Assembly: GCF_010731795.1 (NCBI RefSeq) | Contig: NZ_AP022591.1 | Coordinates: 3,658,001 to 3,722,000 of the forward strand | DNA: 64,000 bases | Reading direction: 5' to 3' | DNA from: Mycolicibacterium celeriflavum | Lineage (GTDB): Bacteria; Actinomycetota; Actinomycetes; Mycobacteriales; Mycobacteriaceae | Shown here: piece after piece, positions 55,588-64,000 of the stretch | How the letters are laid out: every line of letters starts with the position of its first letter | Position numbering within the stretch: the first letter of the stretch is position 1 | Translations under genes and position numbers: made by a program | The notes under the pieces: model-generated | What the model was told of the DNA's origin: nothing | The model's input: only the letters and a program-made list of their open reading frames with translations | Database searches by the model: none

Positions 55588-57144
55588 TCAGCGCTGGACG
55601 ACGCCGCCCTCGACACCGGTGAATCGCCTGCGCAGCTCGGTCTTGAGGAGCTTGCCGGTGGCGTTGCGGGGCAGCTCGGCAAGGAAGTGCACCTCGCGCG
55701 GGCACTTGAAATGCGCCAGCCGTTCGCGGCACCAGGCGATCAGTTCGTCGGCGCCGGGTACCTGTTCGGCGGCTGGGTCGGCCACCACCACGGCGACGAC
55801 GCGCTCACCCCACTTGTCGTCCGGACCGCCGACGACCGCGGCGTCGAGCACACCGGGGTGACGGAACAGCACCTGCTCGACCTCGATGGGGTAGACATTT
55901 TCCCCGCCCGAGATGATCATGTCCTTCTTGCGGTCGACGAGCGTGATGTAGCCGTCGACGTCGATCCGGCCGAGATCGCCGGTGTGGAACCAGCCGCCCC
56001 GGAAGGCCTCGGCGGTGGTCGCCGGCTTCATCCAGTACCCGACGAACACGTTGGGTCCGCGCACCAGGAGCTCGCCGACGGTGTCGTCCGGGACGTCCCG
56101 GTCGTCGGCGTCGACGATTCGGGCATCGACGTGCATGGCGACCCGGCCGATCGACCCGGCCCGCGTGGTGATGTTGGCGGCGTCCAAGACCGAGACCATG
56201 GGGGCGGTCTCGGTCATCCCGAATCCCTCGGTGAAGGGGACTCCGCGTTGGTGCATGAAGTCGATGACAGTCAGCGGCATCGGTGCGCCGCCGCCCATGG
56301 CCAGACGCAGCGCGGAGAGGTCGTAGGAGTCGAAGTCGGGCACCTGGGTCAGCGCCGACCACATCGCCGGCACCATGAACTGGACGGTGGCCCGGCTCTC
56401 GGCCATCGCCTTGAGCGTGCCCACCGGGTCGAACGACGGCAGGATCACGCTGGTCCCGCCGACGTAGAGCAACGGCAACGTATGTACCCCGAGCCCGCCG
56501 ATGTGGAACATCGGGGCGACTGCGACAGTCACGTCGCTGCCGGTCAGGCCTTGTTCGGCGCCCAGCACGTTGATGGCGTTCCACAGTAGGTTGTCGTGGG
56601 TGAGGATGGCGCCCTTCGGGCGGCCGGTGGTGCCCGAGGTGTACATGATGAACGCGGGGTCGCGGCCCTCGACGTCGCTGTCGAGTGGCGCGGGCGCACC
56701 GTCGGAGAGCAGGTCGGTGTAGGGGATCTCGCCGTCGGCCGGGGCGCCCCCGGCCCGGAGGGTGTGGCGGACCCGGACCCCAGGCTCGGTCAGCGCGCTG
56801 ACCGCCGCCGCTGCTAGCGGCGCGTGGAACACGAACACGTCGGCGCCGGAGTCGGCGAGGATGTAGCCGATCTCCGGGCCGGCGAGCCGGACGTTGATCG
56901 GGATGGTGATGGCGCCGATCTTCGCGCAGCCGAGGAGGACCTCCAGGAACTCGACCGAGTTCACCAGCAGTATGGCCACCCGGTCCCCCTTACGGACACC
57001 GAGACGCAACAGGCTCGAGGCCACCTGGTTGGTGCGCCGATCGAAGTCGGAGTACGTGAAGCTGGTGTCACCTTGGACGAGCGCTGTGCGCTGCCCGTTG
57101 AGGAAGGCCCGTTTGGTGACCCACTGACCGATACCGCGATCCAT
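55588..57144 (-). CDS. Long-chain acyl-CoA synthetase (FadD family)
   Basis: 518 aa from the ATG at 57144, with GAGGAGGC upstream. ANL-superfamily enzyme activating a carboxylic acid with ATP and CoA. The P-loop is FIMYTSGTTGRPKGAILTH (about residue 170), then GFGMTETAPM, FHTGDLGRIDVDGYITLVDRKK, SGGENVYPIEVEQ, and the C-terminal catalytic Lys in NATGKLLKTELRRRF. The substrate acid is unknown. It is the last gene of the leftward accD-accA-acyl-CoA dehydrogenase-fadD group, so it probably feeds the same pathway. Confidence 0.9.
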   Translation of the reverse strand: MDRGIGQWVTKRAFLNGQRTALVQGDTSFTYSDFDRRTNQVASSLLRLGVRKGDRVAILLVNSVEFLEVLLGCAKIGAITIPINVRLAGPEIGYILADSGADVFVFHAPLAAAAVSALTEPGVRVRHTLRAGGAPADGEIPYTDLLSDGAPAPLDSDVEGRDPAFIMYTSGTTGRPKGAILTHDNLLWNAINVLGAEQGLTGSDVTVAVAPMFHIGGLGVHTLPLLYVGGTSVILPSFDPVGTLKAMAESRATVQFMVPAMWSALTQVPDFDSYDLSALRLAMGGGAPMPLTVIDFMHQRGVPFTEGFGMTETAPMVSVLDAANITTRAGSIGRVAMHVDARIVDADDRDVPDDTVGELLVRGPNVFVGYWMKPATTAEAFRGGWFHTGDLGRIDVDGYITLVDRKKDMIISGGENVYPIEVEQVLFRHPGVLDAAVVGGPDDKWGERVVAVVVADPAAEQVPGADELIAWCRERLAHFKCPREVHFLAELPRNATGKLLKTELRRRFTGVEGGVVQR

Positions 57145-57271
57145 GTTGATTTGCCTCCTCGGCAGTTTTGGTTGACAAATGCTCGTTAAGGCAGGACCCG
57201 GCCCCGGCGGGCGACCGATCACCACTGTCCGTCTTGGTAGACGGAAGCGGACAGGAACGGATGAAGGATGC

Positions 57272-58426
57272 TCAGTACGATCGTGGCAGGTTGAGGCTGT
57301 GCTGTGCCACGTAGTTGAGGATCATCTCTCGGCTGATCGGCGCGGTCCGCATCAGCCGTGCCGGGCCCCAGAGAGTGGCCAGCCCGTACTCGGTGGCCAA
57401 CCCGTTGCCGCCGTGGGTCTGGATCGCCTGGTCGAGGGCGAGGATGCCCGCCTCGGCCGCAGCGTATTTGGCCATGTTCGACGCCTCCGCGGAACCGGGA
57501 TCGCCGGCGTCGTGCAATGAGGCCGCCCGCTGGGTCATCAGCCGGGCCAGCTCCAGCTGGATTTTAGCGTGCGCAAGCGGGTGGGACAGGCCCTGGTGGG
57601 CTCCGATCGGCACGTCCCAGACCTTGCGCTCGCGCGCGTAGGCAGAGGCCTTGTCCAGCGCGTAGCGGCCGATGCCGTTTCCCAGGGCGGCGCCCATGAT
57701 GCGTTCGGGGTTGAGGCCCATGAATACCTGACGCAAACCGTCGTTTTCCGCGCCGATCAGGTTCTCGGCCGGCACCCGCACGTCGTCGAAGAACAGCGTG
57801 AACTGCTTTTCAGGTGTCACCGCCTGCACCGGGATGAGGGTCTTGGTCAGCCCGGGCGCGTCGGTCGGGACCACGAGCAGGCTCAGCCGTCCGCGTCCGC
57901 GGTCGTCGGTCGCGGTGCGGGTGACGACCAGGATGGCCTCCGCCTCGTCGACGCCGGAAATGTAGTACTTGGTGCCGTTGAGTATCCAATCCCCGCCGAC
58001 GCGCTTGGCGTAGGTGGAGATGTTGTGCGAGTTCGAGCCCGCATCCGGCTCGGTGATCGCGAACGCCATGATGACCTCGCCGCTGGCGATGCCCGGCAGC
58101 CAGCGTGCCTTGAGTTCGTCGCTGCCGAAAGCCTGGATGATCGTGCCGCAGATGGTGGGGGAGACCACCGTCATCAGCAGCGGGCAGCCGGCCGCGGCCA
58201 GTTCCTCACCGACGATCTGCATGTCGTAGATGCCGCCGCCACCGCCGCCGTACTCCTCGGCGATGTTGATCCCGAGGAACCCCTGTTCCCCGACGGCGTG
58301 CCAGAGTTCCGAACTCTTTTCCCCGCCGAGCGACTTGGCCACGTAGTAGTCGTGCCCGAAGTCCTTGGCGATCTCGGACACGGCCTTGCGCAGCGCTCGC
58401 CGCTCCTCGGTCTCGTGCAGTTCCAT
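57272..58426 (-). CDS. Acyl-CoA dehydrogenase
   Basis: 384 aa FAD enzyme introducing a 2,3-double bond into an acyl-CoA. Visible are the flavin/substrate region (MAFAITEPDAGSNSHNISTYAKR), the ERIMGAALGNGIGRYALDKA helix and QTHGGNGLATEYGLATLWG, whose Glu in the T-E-Y position fits the catalytic base of the medium-chain type. The end is SREMILNYVAQHSLNLPRSY. It sits between accA and fadD, so saturated acyl-CoA oxidation followed by carboxylation is likely. Another acyl-CoA dehydrogenase lies divergently at 62235. Confidence 0.92.
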   Translation of the reverse strand: MELHETEERRALRKAVSEIAKDFGHDYYVAKSLGGEKSSELWHAVGEQGFLGINIAEEYGGGGGGIYDMQIVGEELAAAGCPLLMTVVSPTICGTIIQAFGSDELKARWLPGIASGEVIMAFAITEPDAGSNSHNISTYAKRVGGDWILNGTKYYISGVDEAEAILVVTRTATDDRGRGRLSLLVVPTDAPGLTKTLIPVQAVTPEKQFTLFFDDVRVPAENLIGAENDGLRQVFMGLNPERIMGAALGNGIGRYALDKASAYARERKVWDVPIGAHQGLSHPLAHAKIQLELARLMTQRAASLHDAGDPGSAEASNMAKYAAAEAGILALDQAIQTHGGNGLATEYGLATLWGPARLMRTAPISREMILNYVAQHSLNLPRSY

Positions 58427-58484
58427 ACCGCTCTCCTACTTCGATGTCACCGGCCACCGGGGCCGGTGACGGGTCCGATGGTGC

Positions 58485-60506
58485 TCAATCCTGATCTGCA
58501 CCGGCGGCCGCTCCGACCACCGCGAGGGCATCGCCGGTGGACACTTGCTGACCCACCTCGACCGAAAGCTCGGCGACGATCCCGTCGATTGGGCTGACGA
58601 TGGTGTGTTCCATCTTCATCGCCTCCACCACCACCAGCGCCTGCCCGGCCGTCACGACGTCGCCCGCGGCGACGGGCAGCCGGATCACCGAACCCGGCAT
58701 AGGCGCCGTCAGCGAGCCCGCCGGCTTTAGCGCGCTCGGGTCCAGGAACCGTGGTACCTGCGTAAACGCAGTGGACCCGGCAGGGCTGTCGACATAGGCA
58801 ATGTCGGCGTCGAGGACGACGTCGTAGCCGCGCCGCACCCCGCCGGTCTCCAGGACCACCCGGTCCGGCCGCTGCACGAGCACGCTGACGTCTTCGACGG
58901 GCTTGCCGTCGACTTCGACCTCGACGCCGTCGCGGAGCAGCGCATAGCCCACCCGACGCTCGCGGCCGTCGGCGGTCAGCCATCCGGTGGACTGCAGTTG
59001 GGACGGGTTGTTGCGCCACCCGGCAGGCAGCGTCGGCTGGACGGGGGCCGCCGCGCGGCGTCCCGCGACCTGGGCGAGTGTGGCCGCGATGGCGTGCAAG
59101 CCCTCCCCGTCGCGGTCGATGAGGGCTGCGCCGAGGTCGGCCACGTCGTGGCGGTCGAGGAACCCGGTGTCGGTGCCGCGTCCGGCGAACTCGTCGTGGC
59201 GCAGAACGCGAACCAGCAGATCCCGGTTGGTGGTGAGTCCGTGGATCCGGGCGCCGGCGAGCGCGGCGGACAGCGCGCCGAGCGCCTCGGCGCGGGTGGG
59301 CGCCCAGGCGATCACCTTGGCCAGCATGGCGTCATAGTGGTGGCTGACCACCGAGCCGTCGCGCACGCCGGAGTCCACCCGGACCCCGACGTGGTCGGGG
59401 ATCTGCATCGTGCGCAGCGTTCCGGTCTGCGGCAGGTAGCCCTTCGTGGGGTCCTCGGCGTAGAGCCGGGCCTCGACCGCGTGGCCGGTGATCCGCGGCT
59501 TGCTCACCTCGGCAGGCAGTGGCCGACCCATCGCCACCAGCAACTGCAGGCGCACGAGGTCGAGCCCGGTGACGAGTTCGGTGACCGGGTGCTCGACCTG
59601 CAGCCGGGTGTTCATCTCCAGGAAGGCGAACGTCCCGTCGTCATCGCCGCCGTTCGCGTCGAGGACGAACTCGACCGTTCCGGCCCCGACGTAACCCACG
59701 GCCTGTGCCGCCGCGACCGCCGCCGCGCCCATCCGGGCGCGCAGGTCGTCGTCGACGACGGGCGAGGGCGCCTCCTCGATGACCTTTTGGTGGCGGCGCT
59801 GCACCGAGCACTCCCGCTCGAACAGCGAGACAACCGTGCCGTGCATGTCGGCCAACAGCTGGATCTCAACGTGGCGGGGACGCTGCACGTACCGCTCGAG
59901 GAACACCGTGCCGTCCGAGAACGCCGACATCGCCTCGCGCGAGGCCGAGGCCACGGCTCCGTCGAGGTCGTCGGCCGACTCGACAACCCGCATGCCGCGC
60001 CCGCCGCCACCCGCGCTCGCCTTGACCAGCAGCGGGTAGCCGATCTCGGCGCCGAGCTTGCGCAGCTTGTCGGGGTCCAGGCCGGTCGCGTCGCCGCCCG
60101 GGAGAACCGGCACGCCCGCATCGGCCATCATCGCCTTGGCCGTCAGCTTGGAACCCATCGCGTCGATGGCATCCGGCGGCGGGCCGACGAACACGAGCCC
60201 GGCGTCGGCGCAGGCCCGCGCGAAGCCGGCGTTCTCCGACATGAAGCCGTAGCCGGGATGCACGGCGTCGGCGCCGGTGAGGAGGGCGGCGGCGATCACC
60301 CGGTCACCGTCGAGGTAGGTCTCCGCCGGCGAGGAACCCGGTAGCCGGACGGCCTCGTCGGCATCGTCCACGTGCCAGGCGTCGGCGTCGGCGTCGGAGT
60401 ACACGGCGACGGTCGCGATGCCGAGTTCGCGACAGGTGCGAAACACGCGTCGGGCGATCTCTCCCCGGTTGGCCACCAGCAGCTTCTTGATCACGGGCAT
60501 CGCCAT
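58485..60506 (-). CDS. accA: Acyl-CoA carboxylase alpha subunit (biotin carboxylase + BCCP)
   Basis: 673 aa from the ATG at 60506, which shares one base with the accD stop (TGATG). The biotin-carboxylase domain begins KKLLVANRGEIARRVFRTCR, with ATP-grasp motifs KASAGGGGRGMRVVES and FLEMNTRLQVEHPVTELVTG. The C-terminal biotinyl domain carries VVEAMKMEHTIVSPI with the biotinylated Lys631. It works with AccD encoded upstream. The pathway (methylcrotonyl-, geranyl- or other acyl-CoA) cannot be fixed from sequence. The symbol is by family convention. Confidence 0.92.
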   Translation of the reverse strand: MAMPVIKKLLVANRGEIARRVFRTCRELGIATVAVYSDADADAWHVDDADEAVRLPGSSPAETYLDGDRVIAAALLTGADAVHPGYGFMSENAGFARACADAGLVFVGPPPDAIDAMGSKLTAKAMMADAGVPVLPGGDATGLDPDKLRKLGAEIGYPLLVKASAGGGGRGMRVVESADDLDGAVASASREAMSAFSDGTVFLERYVQRPRHVEIQLLADMHGTVVSLFERECSVQRRHQKVIEEAPSPVVDDDLRARMGAAAVAAAQAVGYVGAGTVEFVLDANGGDDDGTFAFLEMNTRLQVEHPVTELVTGLDLVRLQLLVAMGRPLPAEVSKPRITGHAVEARLYAEDPTKGYLPQTGTLRTMQIPDHVGVRVDSGVRDGSVVSHHYDAMLAKVIAWAPTRAEALGALSAALAGARIHGLTTNRDLLVRVLRHDEFAGRGTDTGFLDRHDVADLGAALIDRDGEGLHAIAATLAQVAGRRAAAPVQPTLPAGWRNNPSQLQSTGWLTADGRERRVGYALLRDGVEVEVDGKPVEDVSVLVQRPDRVVLETGGVRRGYDVVLDADIAYVDSPAGSTAFTQVPRFLDPSALKPAGSLTAPMPGSVIRLPVAAGDVVTAGQALVVVEAMKMEHTIVSPIDGIVAELSVEVGQQVSTGDALAVVGAAAGADQD

Positions 60507-62125
60507 CACATCCGGAACACGCCGTAGCCACGCTGGCCACGGATCTCGCTGTTGTGGACCACGGAAAGGCAGAACCCGAGAACGGTACGGGTGTCGCGCG
60601 GGTCGATGATCCCGTCGTCGTAGAGCCTGCCGCTGTTGGCCAGCGCCAACGACTCACGCTCGATCTGGCCCTCGACGGCAGCGCGCATCTGGGCGTCGGC
60701 CTCCTCGTCGAACGGGAGCCCCCGGTCGGCGGCCGACTCGCGGGCCACGATCGACAGCACGCCCGCGAGCTGGGCCGGGCCCATGACGGCCGAACGCGAG
60801 TTGGGCCAGGTGAACAGGAAGCGGGGAGAGTAGGACCGCCCGCACATCCCGTAATTGCCCGCACCGTAGGACGCGCCCATCACGATCGTCAGGTGTGGGA
60901 CAGCGCTGTTGGAGACGGCGTTGATCATCTTCGCGCCGTCCTTGATGATGCCACCCTGCTCGTACTCCGCGCCGACCATGTAGCCGGTGGTGTTCTGCAG
61001 AAACACCAGTGGCGTGTCGATCTGGTTCGCCAGCTGAATAAACTGGGCGGCCTTCTCCGCCTCCTCGCTGAACAGGATTCCGCGCGCGTTGGCAAGGATC
61101 CCTACCGGGTATCCGTGGATCGAGGCCCAACCGGTGACCAGCGAGGTGCCGTATAGCGGCTTGAACTCGTCGAAGGCGGACCCGTCCACGATTCGGGCGA
61201 TGACATCACGTGGGTCGAAGGGAACCTTCGGGTCCACCGAAGCGATCCCGAGGAGTTGGTCGGGGTCTCGCAGCGGGGGGGTCGGTGGCTGTGTCGGGCC
61301 GGGCCCGAGCTTGCGCCAGTTCAGTCTGGCCATGATGCGCCGCCCGATCCGGATGGCGTCCTGCTCGTCCTCGGCCATGTAGTCGGCCAGCCCGGAGGTG
61401 CGGGCGTGCATGTCGGCGCCGCCGAGCGACTCGTCGTCGGACACTTCGCCGGTCGCCATCTTCACCAGCGGCGGACCACCGAGGAAGACCTTGGACCGGT
61501 TGCGGACCATCACCACGTAATCACACATGCCGGGGATGTACGCGCCGCCTGCCGTCGAGTTACCGAATACCAGCGCCAGTGTCGGCAGGCCCTGCGCGCT
61601 GTGCTGGGTGAGGTCGTTGAATAGCTGGCCCCCGGGCACGAAGATCTCGGCCTGCGTGGGCAGGTCCGCCCCGCCCGACTCGACGACGTTGATGATGGGC
61701 AGCCGGTTCTCGCGGGCGACTGCCATGCCCCGGAACACTTTTCGGAAGGTGTAGGGGTTCGAGGCTCCGCCGCGCACGGTCGGGTCGTGCGCGATGATCA
61801 TCGACTCGACGCCTTCGACGATGCCGATGCCGACCACAACGCTGCCGCCCACCGGAAACTTCGTGCCCCACGCCGCGAACGGACAGAGTTCCAGGAAGGC
61901 CGTGTCGGGGTCGATGAGCAGCTCGACGCGCTCCCGAGCCAGCATCTTGCCGCGGCTACGGTGCCGGGCGACGTACTTCTCGCCGCCGCCACCGTTGGCC
62001 AGCGCCAGCTGTTCGGCGAGCGCATGGAGCTGCGCGATGAGTCCCTCGCGATTCTCGAGGTATACCGGCGCGCGGGTGTCGACCCGGTCGGGCAGGACGT
62101 CAATCAACTTTCCTCCAGGTGACAT
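60506..62125 (-). CDS. accD: Acyl-CoA carboxylase beta subunit (carboxyltransferase)
   Basis: 539 aa from the ATG at 62125, with CAGGAG about 10 nt upstream. TTGs at 62128 and 62104 are alternative starts. The protein is methylcrotonyl-CoA-carboxylase-like: ARHRSRGKMLARERVELLIDP, HDPTVRGGASNPYTFRKV, GNSTAGGAYIPGM and LGGADMHARTSGLADYMAEDE in the N-lobe; QNTTGYMVGAEYEQGGIIKD and GASYGAGNYGMCGR in the C-lobe. Transfers carboxyl from biotin to an acyl-CoA. It is the first gene of the operon, divergent from the acyl-CoA dehydrogenase at 62235. Confidence 0.92.
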   Translation of the reverse strand: MSPGGKLIDVLPDRVDTRAPVYLENREGLIAQLHALAEQLALANGGGGEKYVARHRSRGKMLARERVELLIDPDTAFLELCPFAAWGTKFPVGGSVVVGIGIVEGVESMIIAHDPTVRGGASNPYTFRKVFRGMAVARENRLPIINVVESGGADLPTQAEIFVPGGQLFNDLTQHSAQGLPTLALVFGNSTAGGAYIPGMCDYVVMVRNRSKVFLGGPPLVKMATGEVSDDESLGGADMHARTSGLADYMAEDEQDAIRIGRRIMARLNWRKLGPGPTQPPTPPLRDPDQLLGIASVDPKVPFDPRDVIARIVDGSAFDEFKPLYGTSLVTGWASIHGYPVGILANARGILFSEEAEKAAQFIQLANQIDTPLVFLQNTTGYMVGAEYEQGGIIKDGAKMINAVSNSAVPHLTIVMGASYGAGNYGMCGRSYSPRFLFTWPNSRSAVMGPAQLAGVLSIVARESAADRGLPFDEEADAQMRAAVEGQIERESLALANSGRLYDDGIIDPRDTRTVLGFCLSVVHNSEIRGQRGYGVFRM

Positions 62126-62234
62126 CAACGTCGATCTCCTGACACGCTACGTTATCGGTCATTAACATTCGACGACAATGGGGTCGACGTGGCAATCGTG
62201 CCGTCCCCGAGTGATCACAGCAGGAGCAACTCAC
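62126..62234. promoter_or_regulatory. Divergent accD / acyl-CoA dehydrogenase promoter region
   Basis: 109 bp between the two start codons must carry both promoters. It contains a weak imperfect dyad, GTTA-N8-TAAC, at about 62151-62166, which is AT-rich compared with the surroundings. A CAGGAG-type ribosome site serves the rightward gene. Confidence 0.4.
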
Positions 62235-63413
62235 ATGAAACAGCCGGATCAGCGGGAAGCGGAGGCGGCCGCAGCCGACCCGTGGATGACGCCCGAGCGC
62301 ATCTCGTTGCGCAACCTCGCGATGTCGTTCACCCAGAAGGAGATCGTTCCTCACCTGCAAGACTGGGAGGACGCCGGAGAGCTCCCTAGAGAACTCCACC
62401 GCCGCGCAGCCGCAGCGGGGTTGCTGGGCATCGGGTTCGCCGAAGAGATCGGTGGCTCCGGCGGTGACCTGCGCGACCTGGTGCTGCTCACCGAGGCCGT
62501 GATGGAGGCCGGCGGCTCGTCGGGCTTACTGGCCAGCCTACTTACGCATCACATCGCAGTGCCCCATATGGCCGCGCAGGGCGATCCCGAGCAGATCCGC
62601 AGCTTCGTGGCGCCGACCCTGGCCGGGGAGAAGATCGGCAGCCTTGGCATCACCGAACCCGACACCGGTTCTGACGTCGCCGGCATCCGCACTACCGCAC
62701 GGCGCGACGGCGACCACTACGTGGTCAACGGTGCGAAGCTGTTCATCACCTCGGGTGTCCGCGCCGATTTCGTGACCACCGCCGTGCGTACCGGCGGCCC
62801 GGGCCCGTCGGGGATTTCTCTGCTCGTGGTGGAGCGTGGCGCCACGGGTTTCTTGGTCTCGCGGGCACTGAAGAAGATGGGCTGGCTGTGCTCCGATACC
62901 GCCGAACTCGGATTCACCGACGTGCGCGTGCCGGTGGTCAATCTGGTTGGCCCCGAAGGCAGCGGATTCCTGCAGATCATGCAACAGTTCCAGGTCGAAC
63001 GTGCTTTCATCGCCGTCCAGTGCTACGCCACGGCCCAGCGCTGCCTCGACCTGACGCTGGATTGGGTGAAGAAGCGCGAAACCTTCGGTCGACCGCTATC
63101 CACCCGACAGGTGGTGCGGCACAAGATCGTCGATATCGCGACGGCCGTCGACGTCGCCCGTACGTACACCCGTGCCGCTGTGGACCGCATCGTCGCCGGA
63201 GACACCGACGTGCGGATGGTCTCGATGGCCAAGAACCAAGCCGTAGAGGCCTGCGCGCTCGCCGTTGACACGGCCGTCCAACTATACGGTGGCATGGGCT
63301 ACCTACGCGAGACCGAGGTCGAAAGGCACTATCGCGATTCGCGCATCCTGGGTATCGGGGGCGGCACCACCGAAATCATGAAGGAGATCATCGCCAAGCA
63401 GATTGGCCTCTGA
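62235..63413 (+). CDS. Acyl-CoA dehydrogenase
   Basis: 392 aa from the ATG at 62235. The flavin site is in LGITEPDTGSDVAGIRTTA, followed by RAFIAVQCYATAQRCLDLTL and YGGMGYLRETEVERHYRDSR, with the C-terminal LGIGGGTTEIMKEIIAKQIGL. Closest in style to FadE-type enzymes for branched or terpenoid acyl-CoAs. The Glu in RETEVERHYRD is a candidate base. It is divergent from the accD operon with 109 bp between, so the two sides are probably induced together. The last gene before the window edge, a TetR, may regulate them. Confidence 0.92.
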   Translation: MKQPDQREAEAAAADPWMTPERISLRNLAMSFTQKEIVPHLQDWEDAGELPRELHRRAAAAGLLGIGFAEEIGGSGGDLRDLVLLTEAVMEAGGSSGLLASLLTHHIAVPHMAAQGDPEQIRSFVAPTLAGEKIGSLGITEPDTGSDVAGIRTTARRDGDHYVVNGAKLFITSGVRADFVTTAVRTGGPGPSGISLLVVERGATGFLVSRALKKMGWLCSDTAELGFTDVRVPVVNLVGPEGSGFLQIMQQFQVERAFIAVQCYATAQRCLDLTLDWVKKRETFGRPLSTRQVVRHKIVDIATAVDVARTYTRAAVDRIVAGDTDVRMVSMAKNQAVEACALAVDTAVQLYGGMGYLRETEVERHYRDSRILGIGGGTTEIMKEIIAKQIGL

Positions 63414-63560
63414 GTGAAGCCGCCATTCGACAGCAGGAGCGTCGGCTTGGCAGGTCGACGAGACGGACCTTCCACCGTTTCTAAGGTAAGTCAACGGTGT
63501 GTCACGACCCCTGCGGCCAATGCAGCCTCCGCCACCGGGAAATTGCATCCGGAGTACCAG

Positions 63561-64000
63561 CTAGCCAAACTTATCAACCACGTAGCGGCGAGCCAGCGTC
63601 TCAGCAAGTCTACTCGTATGTTCGACGATGTCGACCTGACTTACATCGACCAGTAGTCCTGCGTGCCAAGCGCTGATCAGTTCGACGAAGCCGCCGACCG
63701 CTACAAACGTGTCCATACGCAGAGCCATTTCGTCTGCGTCAGGCTTCAGATGCGGCTTGCTGGCGGCCATGACGAGCTGGGTTGCTTCCTGCAAGGCCAC
63801 CGCTCGGCGATCTTGCAATGTTGAACTGCCGACGTGCTGTGTCAGCAGGATCTGTGCTCGCCCGGCATCCTGCGCGATGCGGAGAACAACGATCGAGATT
63901 GCGGCGCGAATGGTTTCGATCGGTGGTTGACCGACGCGTTCGGCAAATGTTGCCGAAACCTCGCCGAGCATCTCGTCCCGCACGTTGTCCCACGCTGCTA
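63561..64000 (-). CDS. TetR-family regulator, C-terminal part (cut by window edge)
   Basis: About 146 codons of the ligand-binding half are visible. The frame stays open to base 64000 (AAWDNVRDEMLGEVSATFAER), so the HTH and start lie beyond. It is a clear paralogue of the TetR at 43987-44628, sharing HVGSS-x-LQDRRAVALQEAT and RMDT-x-VAVGGFVELI-x-AWHAGLL. Nucleotide identity over a sampled stretch is only moderate, so the two diverged long ago. It converges on the acyl-CoA dehydrogenase gene. Confidence 0.85.
   Translation of the reverse strand, partial: AAWDNVRDEMLGEVSATFAERVGQPPIETIRAAISIVVLRIAQDAGRAQILLTQHVGSSTLQDRRAVALQEATQLVMAASKPHLKPDADEMALRMDTFVAVGGFVELISAWHAGLLVDVSQVDIVEHTSRLAETLARRYVVDKFG

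Noticed and set aside
62151..62166. GTTA-N8-TAAC dyad in the accD/acyl-CoA dehydrogenase promoter as a shared lipid-regulator site with a TTAACG element near 57175
   Set aside because: Arms are only 4 bp and the two places do not align well enough to claim a common motif.

Overview
The window is a high-GC actinobacterial chromosome segment, almost certainly from a non-tuberculous Mycobacterium/Mycolicibacterium. The order ask-asd, a DUF4185 protein, a proline-rich protein, a PknH-sensor-like protein, egtA-egtB-egtC-egtD-egtE, a methyltransferase, a GCS2-like ligase, glpK, RDD, SpoIIM, DUF58, MoxR, DUF4350, DUF4129, a Pro-rich membrane protein and GatB/YqeY is what I recall for the M. tuberculosis Rv3709c-Rv3688c neighbourhood. 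GTG starts, F420-dependent and MmpL proteins and the many TetR/CYP/acyl-CoA genes agree with this.

Layout. 1-7.7 kb: the 5' part of efeO (iron-uptake lipoprotein), a BcsB-like exported protein, galU, the aspartate-pathway pair ask-asd (with the internal beta-subunit start visible), and two exported or membrane proteins. 7.85-10.5 kb: catalase, organic hydroperoxide resistance protein and a small secreted sensor-domain protein. 10.6-16 kb: a complete, translationally coupled ergothioneine operon egtABCDE. 16-22 kb: GCS2-like ligase, MBL-fold hydrolase, acyltransferase, methyltransferase and glpK. 22-26.8 kb: an inserted block with two PadR regulators, a carotenoid oxygenase, a TetR, a decayed AraC fragment and small membrane proteins. 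26.8-34 kb: an RDD / SpoIIM / MoxR-DUF58-DUF4350-DUF4129-membrane protein envelope cluster. 34-40 kb: GatB/YqeY, an F420-dependent oxidoreductase and an iron/redox-stress group (Mn-catalase, hemerythrin, small charged protein, HemK-like methyltransferase, CDGSH protein, heme-oxygenase-like diiron protein).

At 40168-40209 lies the 3' half of a tRNA-Pro(CGG) gene, cut precisely at the anticodon loop. This is the usual scar of integration into a tRNA gene. The conserved mycobacterial backbone ends here, and everything to the right (40.2-64 kb) is a catabolic/regulatory accessory region. It holds an MmpL-type RND transporter, six TetR regulators (one cut by the window edge), a PF10118-type metal-dependent hydrolase, a thiolase-like protein, a zinc alcohol dehydrogenase, a carboxymuconolactone decarboxylase-like protein, a thioesterase, an alpha/beta hydrolase and a cytochrome P450. 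It also holds an acyl-CoA module (accD-accA-acyl-CoA dehydrogenase-fadD, with a divergent second acyl-CoA dehydrogenase). The far end of this putative island and any integrase are outside the window.

Start codons were chosen from Shine-Dalgarno spacing, overlap with upstream stops and recalled family lengths, and are flagged where uncertain. No search was run. All family names come from recognising sequence motifs.
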